Notes: generated by a model from the letters alone, not told the origin. A DNA stretch of 64,000 nucleotides from Pseudomonadales bacterium (GCA_016763855.1 JAESSY010000194.1:1-64000); one strand, 5' to 3'; numbered from the stretch's first letter, positions 1-8,045 are shown. Translations and numbers: made by a program.

Positions 1-194
1 GCAAGTGCGGCGGTGACAAAGCTAAAGGCGAAGGCAAATGCGGCGAAGGTAAGTGCGGCGGTGACAAAGCTAAAGGCGAAGGCAAATGCGGCGAAGGTAA
101 GTGCGGCGGTGACAAAGCTAAAGGCGAAGGCAAATGTGGCGGCGACAAAGCTAAAGGTGAAGGCAAATGTGGCGAAGGTAAGTGCGGCGATTAA
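1..194 (+). CDS. bufA: Cys-rich EGKCG-repeat RiPP precursor, C-terminal part (HvfA/bufferin-like)
   Basis: Only the last 63 codons are in the window; the N-terminus, where a signal peptide would be expected, lies before base 1. The real reading frame begins with the AAG codon at base 3 and stops at TAA 192-194. The ORF track instead lists the +1 frame (13..258), which is a shadow. The true frame reads as tandem KCGGDKAKGEGKC and GEGKC blocks with 8 cysteines, almost all in the context GKCG, and is otherwise made of Gly, Lys, Glu, Asp and Ala. EGKCG repeats are the substrate motif of MNIO-modified, copper-binding peptides such as Haemophilus HvfA and the bufferins. The MNIO gene follows 48 bp downstream. 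Precursor role is inferred from motif plus context; the modification itself cannot be seen. Confidence 0.85.
   Translation, partial: KCGGDKAKGEGKCGEGKCGGDKAKGEGKCGEGKCGGDKAKGEGKCGGDKAKGEGKCGEGKCGD
3..137 (+). repeat. 48-bp tandem repeats coding the Cys motifs
   Basis: The unit AAGTGCGGCGGTGACAAAGC... (16 codons) occurs at 3-50 and 51-98 with identical sequence. A third copy from 99 is cut after 39 bp and continues into a shortened repeat with synonymous changes (tgc to tgt, ggc to ggt). Near-identical DNA copies suggest recent expansion or slippage, so repeat number and Cys number could vary between strains. Confidence 0.85.
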
Positions 195-242
195 GTCATA
201 CGCCAGAAAAGCTTTCATCAGTAAGAGGGCGTATACAAGATT

Positions 243-1112
243 ATGTGCAATAAAGTAAAAATCCAAGGAGCCGGTCTCGGTCTGCGACGTTCGATGGCGT
301 TTCAGTTCAGTGAAACTACTCCGGATGGAATCGACTTCCTCGAAGTAGCTCCAGAAAATTGGATTGGAATAGGGGGACGATTTGCAAAACAGCTCAGAGC
401 AATTACAGAGCGTACCCCACTTATTGCACATGGTCTTTCGCTCTCTATCGGTGGTCCTGCACCACTAGATGAAGATCTGGTGCATGCTATAAAGGATTTT
501 ATGGCATTGCACCGGGTTCCAATCTATAGCGAACATTTGAGTTATAGCAACGATGGAGGTCAACTTTACGACTTGCTACCACTTCCCTTCACAGAGGAAA
601 CCGTTAACTATGTTGCCGAACGTGTCGGTCGAGTTCAGGATATTTTAGGACAACGCATCGCACTGGAAAATGCCTCATACTATTTAAGCCCAAAACAATC
701 TCTTACCGAACCCGAATTTATTAAAGCAGTGGTAGAAAAAGCCGACTGCAATATGCTGCTTGATGTGAACAATGTCTATGTCAATAGCGTTAACCACAAC
801 TACGACCCAATGGCCTTTATACGAGATATGCCAGCAGAACGTATCGTCTATCTGCATGTCGCAGGTCATTATCTGGAAGATGACGGCATCATTGTGGATA
901 CTCACGGTGCTGATATTGTTGACCCAGTCTGGGCTTTATTGGATCAAACTTACCAGACCATCGGTATTAGACCCACTCTGTTAGAGCGTGATTTTAATAT
1001 CCCTCCCATTGATGAGTTGATGAAGGAAATTGGACATATCAAGACAACTCAGAAGAAGTTGTCGCATATTTCGGGAGGAAATAGTGGCCAAGCTCACGCC
1101 CTTATCCTCTAG
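243..1112 (+). CDS. bufB: MNIO / DUF692 multinuclear iron oxidase, peptide-modifying enzyme (BufB/HvfB)
   Basis: This 289-aa TIM-barrel protein of the DUF692 (MNIO) family is expected to modify cysteines of the upstream EGKCG peptide in the cytoplasm, using a bi- or tri-iron centre. The N-terminal GAGLGLRR and later segments SEHLSYS, LENASYY, LLDVNNVYVN, HVAGH and DTHGADIVDPVW supply the His/Asp/Glu/Asn residues that bind iron in this family. Length is typical. It lies 48 bp after the precursor stop and overlaps the DUF2063 partner by 29 bp, so the three form one operon. The start ATG 243 has only a weak upstream AGAGGG. Known relatives convert Cys to oxazolone/thioamide or thiooxazole groups; which product forms here is unknown. 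Confidence 0.92.
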   Translation: MCNKVKIQGAGLGLRRSMAFQFSETTPDGIDFLEVAPENWIGIGGRFAKQLRAITERTPLIAHGLSLSIGGPAPLDEDLVHAIKDFMALHRVPIYSEHLSYSNDGGQLYDLLPLPFTEETVNYVAERVGRVQDILGQRIALENASYYLSPKQSLTEPEFIKAVVEKADCNMLLDVNNVYVNSVNHNYDPMAFIRDMPAERIVYLHVAGHYLEDDGIIVDTHGADIVDPVWALLDQTYQTIGIRPTLLERDFNIPPIDELMKEIGHIKTTQKKLSHISGGNSGQAHALIL

Positions 1113-1839
1113 TTCCGAGCTGTATCAACTGCAAAGCAACTTCACTGGACATTTAAGAAATCCAGATCTTGTACCTGTACCCGAGGGCTTAGACCCGAGG
1201 CGAATGGAAATATACAGCAAACTGATATTTCACAATATTTCTTCATTGGTAAGCGAGTTTTATCCGGTGATCCATTCTATGGCGACGGAAGAAGAATGGG
1301 ATCGACTGATTAGAGAATTTTTCATCACCTATCGTGCAGAAACCCCTTATTTCCCGAAACTAGCTGAAGAATTTCTGCTGTTTCTCCTGGGCAGAGAAGG
1401 TGCAAATGATACGCCCGATTATTTTCACTCTTTAGCCCACTACGAATGGTTAGAACTCGGTCTTTTCATCTCTGAATCAGAGTTACCCAACGAGATTCTT
1501 AATGAAGCCAGTCTAAAAAACAATACATTGCGTTTAAGTGAACTTGCTACTCCCATTGCCTATAATTATCCGGTTCACCAAATTCAATCTGGTTGGAAAG
1601 AGCATGATCAAGCCACCTTCTTATTACTATTCAGAGATTCTGATGACTCTGTACGCTTCTTTGAACTACAACCCTTGGCTTATGAGCTGTTGAAAGCCAT
1701 GCAAGATAATAGCGGCCTAAAAATTGTTGATTGGCTGAGCGACAAGGCAATTGAATTCAAACAATCGGATGTCGATGCTTTTGTTAATGCAGGAATAGGA
1801 TTGGTGCAACAATTCAATCAGGAAAAGCTTTTTTATTAA
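1084..1839 (+). CDS. bufC: DUF2063 MNIO partner protein (BufC/HvfC)
   Basis: DUF2063-family protein (251 aa from the chosen start) that pairs with DUF692 enzymes and is thought to recruit the precursor peptide. The family's N-terminal helical DNA-binding-like domain is clear (LYQLQSNFTGHLRNPDLVP, RMEIYSKLIFHNI, FYPVI), followed by a C-terminal domain with DPLAYELLKAM-like sequence near residue 200. The ORF track begins at a TTG (1030), 54 nt deep inside bufB without a ribosome site. GTG 1084 follows GGGAGGA (1073-1079) at good spacing and is preferred. It overlaps bufB by 29 bp, indicating translational coupling. Confidence 0.85.
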   Translation: MAKLTPLSSSSELYQLQSNFTGHLRNPDLVPVPEGLDPRRMEIYSKLIFHNISSLVSEFYPVIHSMATEEEWDRLIREFFITYRAETPYFPKLAEEFLLFLLGREGANDTPDYFHSLAHYEWLELGLFISESELPNEILNEASLKNNTLRLSELATPIAYNYPVHQIQSGWKEHDQATFLLLFRDSDDSVRFFELQPLAYELLKAMQDNSGLKIVDWLSDKAIEFKQSDVDAFVNAGIGLVQQFNQEKLFY

Positions 1840-2164
1840 CAAGCCTTTTCTATCAACAACCGGTGCTGTTTTTAACAGAAAAAAAACCTCAAGCAGAAGA
1901 GTCTCAATCAATCTAATTCGCGAACACTTTCTAATACCAAATATTGTTCTTACTGATCCTGGAAAGTAATGCGGACGTGTTACGCCGTGCCTTCTGATTT
2001 TATAAGCACTAGAACACGTATTAAAGGAAAAGATATACCGAGCTATGCTCGAATAAAATGAACTAACAAAGGGGTTTTACCGGTCATATATTACTAAGTT
2101 TTTACAAAAGAAAATCAACTACAAATTCATCAAGAATATAAAATTAATCACAGGAAATGACTCG
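1840..2164. other. 325-bp intergenic stretch, no gene seen
   Basis: No convincing ORF, RNA gene or canonical terminator was found. The stretch is AT-rich towards its right end. It separates the DUF2063 gene from the DoxX gene, so the latter may have its own promoter, although relatives of all four genes often form one operon. Confidence 0.5.
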
Positions 2165-2767
2165 ATGATACAACTATTAAACAGCTTCCAGAACTTGCTT
2201 GATTACTTCCAGAAACTGGATTTTCTTGCCCCTCTCTTAATACGCATTTATTTAGTGCCGATATTTTATATGGCCGGAATTCAAAAGTTTAACGGTTTTG
2301 AAGATACTGTAAATTGGTTCGGCAATCCTGACTGGGGCTTAGGTCTCCCCTTCCCGTGGATACTAGCATTTCTAGTAGTAGCAGCAGAGTTAGGAGGTGC
2401 TTTTTTACTGCTTGTTGGACTAGCAACCAGATGGATCAGCATTCCATTAATGATAACCATGCTTGTTGCGGCCTTAACCGTACATATACAAAATGGTTGG
2501 TTAGCAATCGCGACAGGAAGCGGCCCTTTTGCGACGGACCGAACAATCGAAGCAGTAGAAAGGCTCGATCGTGCAAAATCAATATTGCAGGAAAACAGTA
2601 ACTACAGCTGGTTGACAGAAAATGGTTCAATTGTTGTCTTGAATAACGGGATTGAATTTGCCGCAACCTATTTTATTTTATTACTAGCGCTTTTCTTCAT
2701 CGGAGGTGGTAAATACATCAGCATGGATTATTGGATTCATCGTCGATTTCGCACTGAGACCGCATAA
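2165..2767 (+). CDS. DoxX-family membrane protein
   Basis: A 200-aa inner-membrane protein of the DoxX family with about four transmembrane segments. The conserved start of the domain, RIYLVPIFYMAGIQKFNGF, is at residues 27-45, and the typical glycine-rich LGGAFLLLVGLATRW follows near 75-90. DoxX proteins are frequent partners of DUF692/DUF2063 peptide operons, where they are suspected of redox or transport roles at the membrane. ATG 2165 follows AGGAAATG at ribosome-site distance. The 325-bp gap to bufC is larger than usual for such operons. An alternative role in thiosulfate or sulfide metabolism is known for other DoxX members and cannot be excluded. Confidence 0.85.
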   Translation: MIQLLNSFQNLLDYFQKLDFLAPLLIRIYLVPIFYMAGIQKFNGFEDTVNWFGNPDWGLGLPFPWILAFLVVAAELGGAFLLLVGLATRWISIPLMITMLVAALTVHIQNGWLAIATGSGPFATDRTIEAVERLDRAKSILQENSNYSWLTENGSIVVLNNGIEFAATYFILLLALFFIGGGKYISMDYWIHRRFRTETA

Positions 2768-2819
2768 ATCACCACTTAATGGTATATCTGCCGTAACCTA
2801 GTAAGACATACACCATAAG

Positions 2820-2844
2820 CCTTTGATTTTCATACTATCAAAGG
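2820..2844. other. 8-bp inverted repeat after the DoxX gene
   Basis: CCTTTGAT and ATCAAAGG face each other across a 9-base loop. No T-run follows on either strand, so it is not a canonical terminator. It may still mark the end of the peptide operon or be a protein-binding site. Confidence 0.3.
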
Positions 2845-2971
2845 TTGGCACAAGGTTTGCTAATGATTAAGAGATAATAGTTAAGCGCTAGCTATGAATA
2901 GCGCAATAAGTAGCACTACGATTAGCAGCACGATTGGAAACTCAATTATCAAACCTAGAATAGGACAAGAC

Positions 2972-3343
2972 ATGACTCATTTTTTAAAACTCATAGCTTT
3001 ACTCATATTACTAACAAGCCTCAGTGCCTGCGTTGTGGCTATTGGCAATGATGGATGGGACGAGGACGGACAAGGCTGGAAAAGTCGTCAGGAAAAAAAC
3101 ATGCGTTATATCAACCGTCTGGATCTTGGCACGAGCATCGCTTTAATTGAGTCAGATCTTGGAACACCTGATTTTAGTGATTCCTTCCAAAGAAATGGCG
3201 AAGTATTTCAAGTAATTTATTATCGCACTCACCACAAAGAAAGTGATGGTAATACAAGCAGGGATGAAACTACCCCGCTCGTTTTTATAGACAAAGTCTT
3301 AGTTGGATGGGGAGCTCTTGCAATAGAGAAAGCAACCAAATAG
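2972..3343 (+). CDS. DUF3192-family lipoprotein
   Basis: A 123-aa small lipoprotein. The ORF track start (2894) adds 26 Ser/Thr/Ile-rich residues; the internal ATG 2972 follows AGGACA and opens a clean signal peptide, MTHFLKLIALLILLTSLSAC, ending in the lipobox LSAC. The mature part has the DUF3192 pattern: a RYINRLDLGTSIALIESDLGTPDFS block, then FQVIYYRT and a closing TPLVFIDKVLVGWG. This is reminiscent of the BamE-like small outer-membrane fold, and the family function is unknown. It is unlinked to the peptide operon by strand gap and spacing. Confidence 0.82.
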   Translation: MTHFLKLIALLILLTSLSACVVAIGNDGWDEDGQGWKSRQEKNMRYINRLDLGTSIALIESDLGTPDFSDSFQRNGEVFQVIYYRTHHKESDGNTSRDETTPLVFIDKVLVGWGALAIEKATK

Positions 3344-3387
3344 AAGCGCATCTGACATTAATGCCTCAGTATTTATTGCGGCTCTTA

Positions 3388-4647
3388 TTACTGCTTTTGT
3401 GAAAAGCGTGACAGTTTTTTCTTAAGTAAAGTGTTCTTAAGCCGAGCGTACTGGGGCAAGCCATTTTTAAACGGAGGATAGTCTTCGCCCACAATAAGCG
3501 GTGCAAGATAATCCCGCCCCTTTGGCGTAATACCAAAACCATCTCGGCTAATATAATTCCTTGGCATTTTCTTCTCTACGTTTGCAACCTTTGACAGAGG
3601 TGCAGAACCAATGCTCCATCTATATTTTTGCGTATTCGCCCTGACAATAGTTGGCATAACTGCATTCTTACCTGCGACGGCAAAATCCACGGCAGCTTTT
3701 CCCATTGCATATGCCTGATCTACATCTGTCTTCGAAGCAATATGCCTTGCTGCACGCTGCAAATAATCTGCCAGTGCCCAGTGGCATTTATATCCATGAG
3801 CCTCTTTGATCATGTTCACCAGGGTGGGTGCAACCCCCCCTAATTGTATATGACCAAAAGCATCCTTTAAGCCCGCATCCGCGACAAATCTTCCATCAGC
3901 ATATTGAGTACCCTCTGAGGCAACGACCACACAGTAGCCCACTTTTGAAACCGTATCTTTCACCTTATTCAAGAACAGTTGTTTATCAAAATCTATTTCG
4001 GGAAACAAAATAATATGCGGCGGATCATTTTTTTCATCTTTTGCTAAGCCGGCTGCGGCTGCAATCCATCCAGCATGTCGCCCCATAACTTCAAGGACGA
4101 ATACTTTTGTCGAAGAAGCCGACATAGACGCCACATCCAGACCCGCTTCTCGGGTTGAAACCGCGACATACTTTGCAACGGAACCAAAACCAGGACAACA
4201 GTCGGTAAAAGGTAGATCGTTATCCACTGTCTTAGGTATACCTATACAAGTAATGGGGTATCCCAAGTCTGCACTGATCTGACTTACCTTGTTTGCAGTA
4301 TCCTGAGAATCGCCGCCGCCATTGTAGAAAAAGTATCCGATGTTGTGTGCTTTAAACACATCGATTATTCGGACGTATTCCGCCTCACTTTCTTCAAAAC
4401 CTTTTAGCTTGTATCGACAGGAACCAAATGCCCCTGCTGGTGTATACCGTAAAGACGCTATTACCGAACGACTCTCTTTAGATGTATCGATTAGTTCTTC
4501 TTCCAGAGCGCCAATAATGCCATTTTTGCCGGCAAAGACTTTTCCAACTGAGCGGTAGGTTCGAGCTGTCTCAATTACACCACAGGCACTGGCGTTGATG
4601 ACGGCTGTCACACCGCCAGACTGAGCATAAAATATATTCTTCGCCAC
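3388..4647 (-). CDS. pfp: 6-phosphofructokinase, pyrophosphate-dependent type
   Basis: A 419-aa phosphofructokinase-family enzyme that interconverts fructose 6-phosphate and fructose 1,6-bisphosphate. The N-terminus carries the nucleotide/PPi loop YAQSGGVTAVINAS. The donor-site motif is NGGGDSQDTA, with Asp where ATP-dependent enzymes have Gly, and the catalytic segment is IPKTVDND, with Lys where ATP enzymes have Gly. Both residues are diagnostic of PPi use. MGRHAGW follows near residue 190. A PPi-dependent enzyme would make this glycolytic step reversible and save ATP. It is transcribed with or after ybdK (75-bp gap). Donor specificity is inferred from motifs. Confidence 0.9.
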   Translation of the reverse strand: MAKNIFYAQSGGVTAVINASACGVIETARTYRSVGKVFAGKNGIIGALEEELIDTSKESRSVIASLRYTPAGAFGSCRYKLKGFEESEAEYVRIIDVFKAHNIGYFFYNGGGDSQDTANKVSQISADLGYPITCIGIPKTVDNDLPFTDCCPGFGSVAKYVAVSTREAGLDVASMSASSTKVFVLEVMGRHAGWIAAAAGLAKDEKNDPPHIILFPEIDFDKQLFLNKVKDTVSKVGYCVVVASEGTQYADGRFVADAGLKDAFGHIQLGGVAPTLVNMIKEAHGYKCHWALADYLQRAARHIASKTDVDQAYAMGKAAVDFAVAGKNAVMPTIVRANTQKYRWSIGSAPLSKVANVEKKMPRNYISRDGFGITPKGRDYLAPLIVGEDYPPFKNGLPQYARLKNTLLKKKLSRFSQKQ

Positions 4648-4722
4648 AATATTCCTCTTTTGTTAGGATTCAATTTTACGTTGGTTTTTTGCTTTAAAGA
4701 AGCCAATAACGCTTACCAAGGG

Positions 4723-5859
4723 TTACAATCCTTTTGCAGTTTCTTCGATAAGCCAATCCACCACATCAATCAAGGCGTCTTGCTGACTATGTCCTGAATT
4801 TAAACTTCTTTCATAAACATCTATTTGCCGATGCGCACTGGTTCCTTGAGACAATATATCAGGCAAACGATTTAGCTCTGCTTCACAACCCAAAGCTTTG
4901 GCATCTTCAGCGACAAAATTCATCAATTCAGCCAACAACTGATCGAATGGCACGACTTCTCCTTTTGCAAAATCAATCATGCCTTCATCGGTCGAGTATC
5001 GCATAGCGCGCCAACGATTTTCATTAATCAACATCTTGGCATAGACACGCCAACGTTGGTTGTCTCTCCTTAATCGATATAGCATACGTAATAGGCATAC
5101 AGTCAGTGCAACCATGCTTGCTGCATGCTCAGCATTAGTACATACATCCATTATCCTTGTTTCAAGGGTGGGGAATCTTGCACTGGGTCTCAAGTCCCAC
5201 CAAATTCGACTAGCATCTTCCATCAAACCTGCCCCGATTAGAATTGCTACGTGCCGCTCGTACTCAGCGAAACTGGTAAATTCTTCAGGCAGCCCTGTTC
5301 TTGGCAGACCATCGAATACAGTCAATCGATAAGATTTTAAGCCCGTATTCTCTCCTTCCCAAAAAGGGGAGGAACAAGACAAAGAAAGTAAGTGCGGTAA
5401 AAAATAGGAGAGCTGGCTCATCAGGTCGATTCGAAGTTCTCTATCTTCAATCCCTACATGCACATGCATACCACATATGAGTAAGCGCTTCGCAGCTGCC
5501 TGCATTTCACGGGTTAAATCAATATACCGGTCTTTATCTGTCTGCTTTTGCGTCATCCACCGTGCGAAAGGGTGGGTGGATACAGCAATCGGTGCATATC
5601 CATGCTTGTTTGCAATATCCTTAATCACTTTTCTTAATGCTTTCAGCTCGTTTGCTGCGCTTGTCACATCCGCGCGAACTTTTGTACCAATTTCAATTTG
5701 AGACCGCATCAATTCGGAACTAACTTGTTCACCACAGGCTGCAACGCATTCAGCCATTAAGCTTGGGGGAGGATCAGTCACTAAATCCCTAGTTTGAAGA
5801 TCCACCAGCAAGTATTCCTCTTCAACACCTAATGTAAATGCAGGTTCTTTGATATTCAT
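4723..5859 (-). CDS. ybdK: Carboxylate-amine ligase, YbdK/GCS2 family
   Basis: A 378-aa ATP-dependent ligase of the glutamate-cysteine ligase 2 family. It opens with the hallmark FTLGVEEEYLLVD, followed by LRSQIEIGT-like MRSQIEIGTKV, the CGMHVHVGI segment near 130 and the PSARFPTLETRIMDVC block near 220-235. E. coli YbdK joins Glu and Cys weakly in vitro, and the natural substrate of most members is unknown. Length is typical. It is divergent from an AspA-like hydrolase gene across 88 bp, so a ligase and a potential amide hydrolase face each other. Confidence 0.88.
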   Translation of the reverse strand: MNIKEPAFTLGVEEEYLLVDLQTRDLVTDPPPSLMAECVAACGEQVSSELMRSQIEIGTKVRADVTSAANELKALRKVIKDIANKHGYAPIAVSTHPFARWMTQKQTDKDRYIDLTREMQAAAKRLLICGMHVHVGIEDRELRIDLMSQLSYFLPHLLSLSCSSPFWEGENTGLKSYRLTVFDGLPRTGLPEEFTSFAEYERHVAILIGAGLMEDASRIWWDLRPSARFPTLETRIMDVCTNAEHAASMVALTVCLLRMLYRLRRDNQRWRVYAKMLINENRWRAMRYSTDEGMIDFAKGEVVPFDQLLAELMNFVAEDAKALGCEAELNRLPDILSQGTSAHRQIDVYERSLNSGHSQQDALIDVVDWLIEETAKGL

Positions 5860-5947
5860 TCCAGTCTTCCCGAAATTTTTATTGCAGCCACTGTGGGACT
5901 GAATCGTGGGTTATAATAACGCTTCTTGACCCCGACAATACAGACCA

Positions 5948-7000
5948 ATGACACAGAGTACACCCAATTCTTTCAAACACTGGCATATGCCGCAAGCAGA
6001 TGCCGTTGGAAAGAATCACATAGAATTCATTAAGATTCTGGGAGGACCAACCTGGATCACAATCGACGGCAAAGATACGAGCCGACAACGCGCCATAGTG
6101 ACTTTGTTGCACGGCAACGAACCTTCAGGTCTTAAAGCTATTCATCAATTCATACTTAGCGGTAGAAAACCAGAAACAAACCTGGGCATCTTTGTCGTGT
6201 CAGTTAATGCCGCCTTACTCCACCCTTATTTTTCACATCGGTATCTACCAGGGGAGGCTGATTTTAATCGCTGCTTTAAGGTAAAGGGCTTTAAAGAGTC
6301 AAGGGAGAGTAATCAGGAAATACTGGCTGGAAAAATTTCAAACACACTAAAATCCTATGCACCTGAGGCCATTATAGACACACACAATACTTCCGCTCAC
6401 AGTGATATATTTGGTGTCACTGTGTCATCTGAAAAAACCGTCCTGCAAGTCGCAGGTCTGTTTTCCCGAAAGCTCGTCGTATTGGATCAGGTTTTAGGTA
6501 CGCTCATTGAGCAGGACTTATCTTGCCCTATTGTAACGATTGAGTTCGGCGGATTTCTCGATCCCAAAGCAGATAAGCTTGCTCAAAATACCTTGGATAA
6601 GTTCATTGAAGCAAGCTCGCTCTTTCGGGACGAACCTAAAGATATTCAACTATTAGAAAGACCTCTAAGATTAGAGATCAATAGTACTGCAAACTTACAT
6701 TACTCATCCTCTGTTCAGGACGAGGCTGACATTACAATTTTCAATACCATAGACCAAATGAATTTCTCAAAAATTGACGCGAACGTAAGCATAGGATGGA
6801 CAGGTAACAACGGTATTAATGATTTAACGGTTAGATCAAAAGATGGGAACTGTATTGCAGAGGAGCTATTCCACGAAAGCGAAGGATTCATTCTTACGAA
6901 AATTGCCATGACAATCTTCATGGCAACAACAGATGCTTATATTGCTACTAATGATTGCTTAATGTATTTGTGCCCCGAAAACTCAGATGTGAGTGCATGA
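5948..7000 (+). CDS. Succinylglutamate desuccinylase/aspartoacylase-family zinc hydrolase
   Basis: A 350-aa M14-like zinc carboxypeptidase-fold protein. The metal motif HGNEPSG is in VTLLHGNEPSGLKAIHQF near residue 55-70, DFNRCFK near 100 provides the substrate Arg region, and IIDTHNTSAHSD near 140 gives the third metal His. These fit the AstE/AspA family, which removes acyl groups from N-acyl amino acids. The C-terminal third is poorly conserved and may set specificity. Neither an ast operon nor an acyl-amino-acid synthase is nearby. Its stop overlaps the SirB2 start as ATGA, implying coupled translation. Confidence 0.8.
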   Translation: MTQSTPNSFKHWHMPQADAVGKNHIEFIKILGGPTWITIDGKDTSRQRAIVTLLHGNEPSGLKAIHQFILSGRKPETNLGIFVVSVNAALLHPYFSHRYLPGEADFNRCFKVKGFKESRESNQEILAGKISNTLKSYAPEAIIDTHNTSAHSDIFGVTVSSEKTVLQVAGLFSRKLVVLDQVLGTLIEQDLSCPIVTIEFGGFLDPKADKLAQNTLDKFIEASSLFRDEPKDIQLLERPLRLEINSTANLHYSSSVQDEADITIFNTIDQMNFSKIDANVSIGWTGNNGINDLTVRSKDGNCIAEELFHESEGFILTKIAMTIFMATTDAYIATNDCLMYLCPENSDVSA

Positions 7001-7392
7001 ATACCTATCAAACAGTATTGGTCGTACACCTTACATCCGTTGTGCTGTCAATTTGCCTTTTTACACTTCGAGGGTTCTGGATGTTAACGGCGAATGATTT
7101 ATTGAATCATAAAATTACCCGCACCCTGCCTCACGTTATCGACACCATTTTATTGGGGGCGGCGATTTTTCTTACGATATTAATACAACATTATCCCGGG
7201 CAAAGCCATTGGCTGAGCGTCAAGGTTATTGCACTACTATTTTATATTGGATTTGGCACGATTGCCTTAAAAAGAGGGAAAACAATGAAGCAAAGGATCC
7301 TAGCACTCATCCTCGCCTGGTTGACCTTTGCCTTCATCGTTTCTGTTGCTGTATACCACCATCCGGCAGGTATATTTGTTCTAGCCTCCTAG
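6997..7392 (+). CDS. sirB2: SirB2-family small membrane protein
   Basis: A 131-aa integral membrane protein with four predicted transmembrane segments. The SirB pattern includes LVVHLTSVVLSICLFTLRGFWML at the start, RTLPHVIDTILLGAAIFL in the middle and a basic GTIALKRGKT loop. The ORF track start (6955) is replaced by ATG 6997, which overlaps the stop of the upstream hydrolase (ATGA). SirB2 was named from Salmonella invasion-gene regulation, but most members have no known function. Convergent with the universal stress gene. Confidence 0.82.
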   Translation: MNTYQTVLVVHLTSVVLSICLFTLRGFWMLTANDLLNHKITRTLPHVIDTILLGAAIFLTILIQHYPGQSHWLSVKVIALLFYIGFGTIALKRGKTMKQRILALILAWLTFAFIVSVAVYHHPAGIFVLAS

Positions 7393-7399
7393 GAGGCTA
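7382..7399. other. Perfect 18-bp palindrome across the sirB2 stop
   Basis: TAGCCTCCTAGGAGGCTA reads identically on both strands and includes the TAG stop of sirB2. It lies between convergent genes. With no loop and no T-run it is not a standard terminator, but in RNA it could fold after opening a few bases. Confidence 0.5.
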
Positions 7400-7414
7400 T
7401 CCGAGAATAGAAGC

Positions 7415-7852
7415 CTAGTCCTGAATCCTAACCGTCATCACATCACAGGAGACCCCATGCAGAACGCTATTTGCAGTGGAACCCAAGAGTAATTGTAAAC
7501 CTGATTGACCATGCGTACCCATCACAATGAGATCGATATTCTGTTCTTTTACGACATCATGAATTTCATTTGCCGGTTTACCACTTCGAACTAGCCTGTT
7601 CTCACCGTTCACACCTAATTCATCAGCGGTCTTGTTCATTTTCACTATCGCTTCTTTTCTGATACTAGATTCAAGAGATACAATCTGGTCGCCATAGCCC
7701 ATACCGTCAATGGAATATGCCATTGCGAATGGTTCGATTACATGTAAGAGGAATAGCTCAGCTTTGTTATCCTCCACCAACTTTCGACCTTTCGCAATTA
7801 TTTGATCATTGTCACCATGAAAATCTAAGGCTATCAAAACTTTTTGATACAT
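7415..7852 (-). CDS. Universal stress protein (UspA family)
   Basis: A 145-aa cytoplasmic Usp-domain protein. It starts MYQKVLIALDFHGDND and ends with the ATP-binding pattern GTHGQSGLQLLLGSTANSV (G-2x-G-9x-G-S). The ORF track extends to a TTG at 7939, but that extension is not Usp-like and its TTG is the first half of an Fnr box. ATG 7852 follows AAGGAGATGGAA and aligns with the family start. The Fnr-type site about 80 bp upstream suggests induction at low oxygen, as known for several usp genes in pseudomonads. Confidence 0.92.
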   Translation of the reverse strand: MYQKVLIALDFHGDNDQIIAKGRKLVEDNKAELFLLHVIEPFAMAYSIDGMGYGDQIVSLESSIRKEAIVKMNKTADELGVNGENRLVRSGKPANEIHDVVKEQNIDLIVMGTHGQSGLQLLLGSTANSVLHGVSCDVMTVRIQD

Positions 7853-7925
7853 TTCCATCTCCTTTGCTAACGCAGCTTTAAGTTTATTCGTTTGATTATT
7901 GAACCAAAAAAATGATATTACAGCA

Positions 7926-7939
7926 TTGATCCCCGTCAA
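7926..7939 (-). promoter_or_regulatory. Fnr/Anr box upstream of usp
   Basis: The sequence TTGATCCCCGTCAA (read on minus: TTGACGGGGATCAA) fits the Fnr/Anr consensus TTGAT-N4-ATCAA at 9 of 10 positions. An AATAAT hexamer (7895-7900, minus strand) begins about 32 bp from the box centre, close to the spacing of an Fnr-activated class II promoter. The Hsp20 gene starts 107 bp to the other side and could share the site. Confidence 0.7.
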
Positions 7940-8045
7940 TACAATGTCTGAATTTATCTATAAAAAAATAATTGAGATTTCCTCTTGAATACTGGCATTT
8001 TACCCTTAAAAAAGGAACACGCTAATCAATTTCAGGAGAACAGCC

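Noticed and set aside
13-258. 81-aa ORF MTKLKAKANAAKVSAAV in the ORF track
   Set aside because: It is the +1 shadow of the EGKCG-repeat precursor; the true frame is bounded by its own stop at 192-194 and fits the operon.
2820-2844. Inverted repeat as a terminator of the DoxX gene
   Set aside because: No T-run on either side; kept only as a low-confidence inverted repeat.
5911-5916. TATAAT between ybdK and the AspA-like gene
   Set aside because: No -35 at 16-18 bp; not enough to call a promoter.
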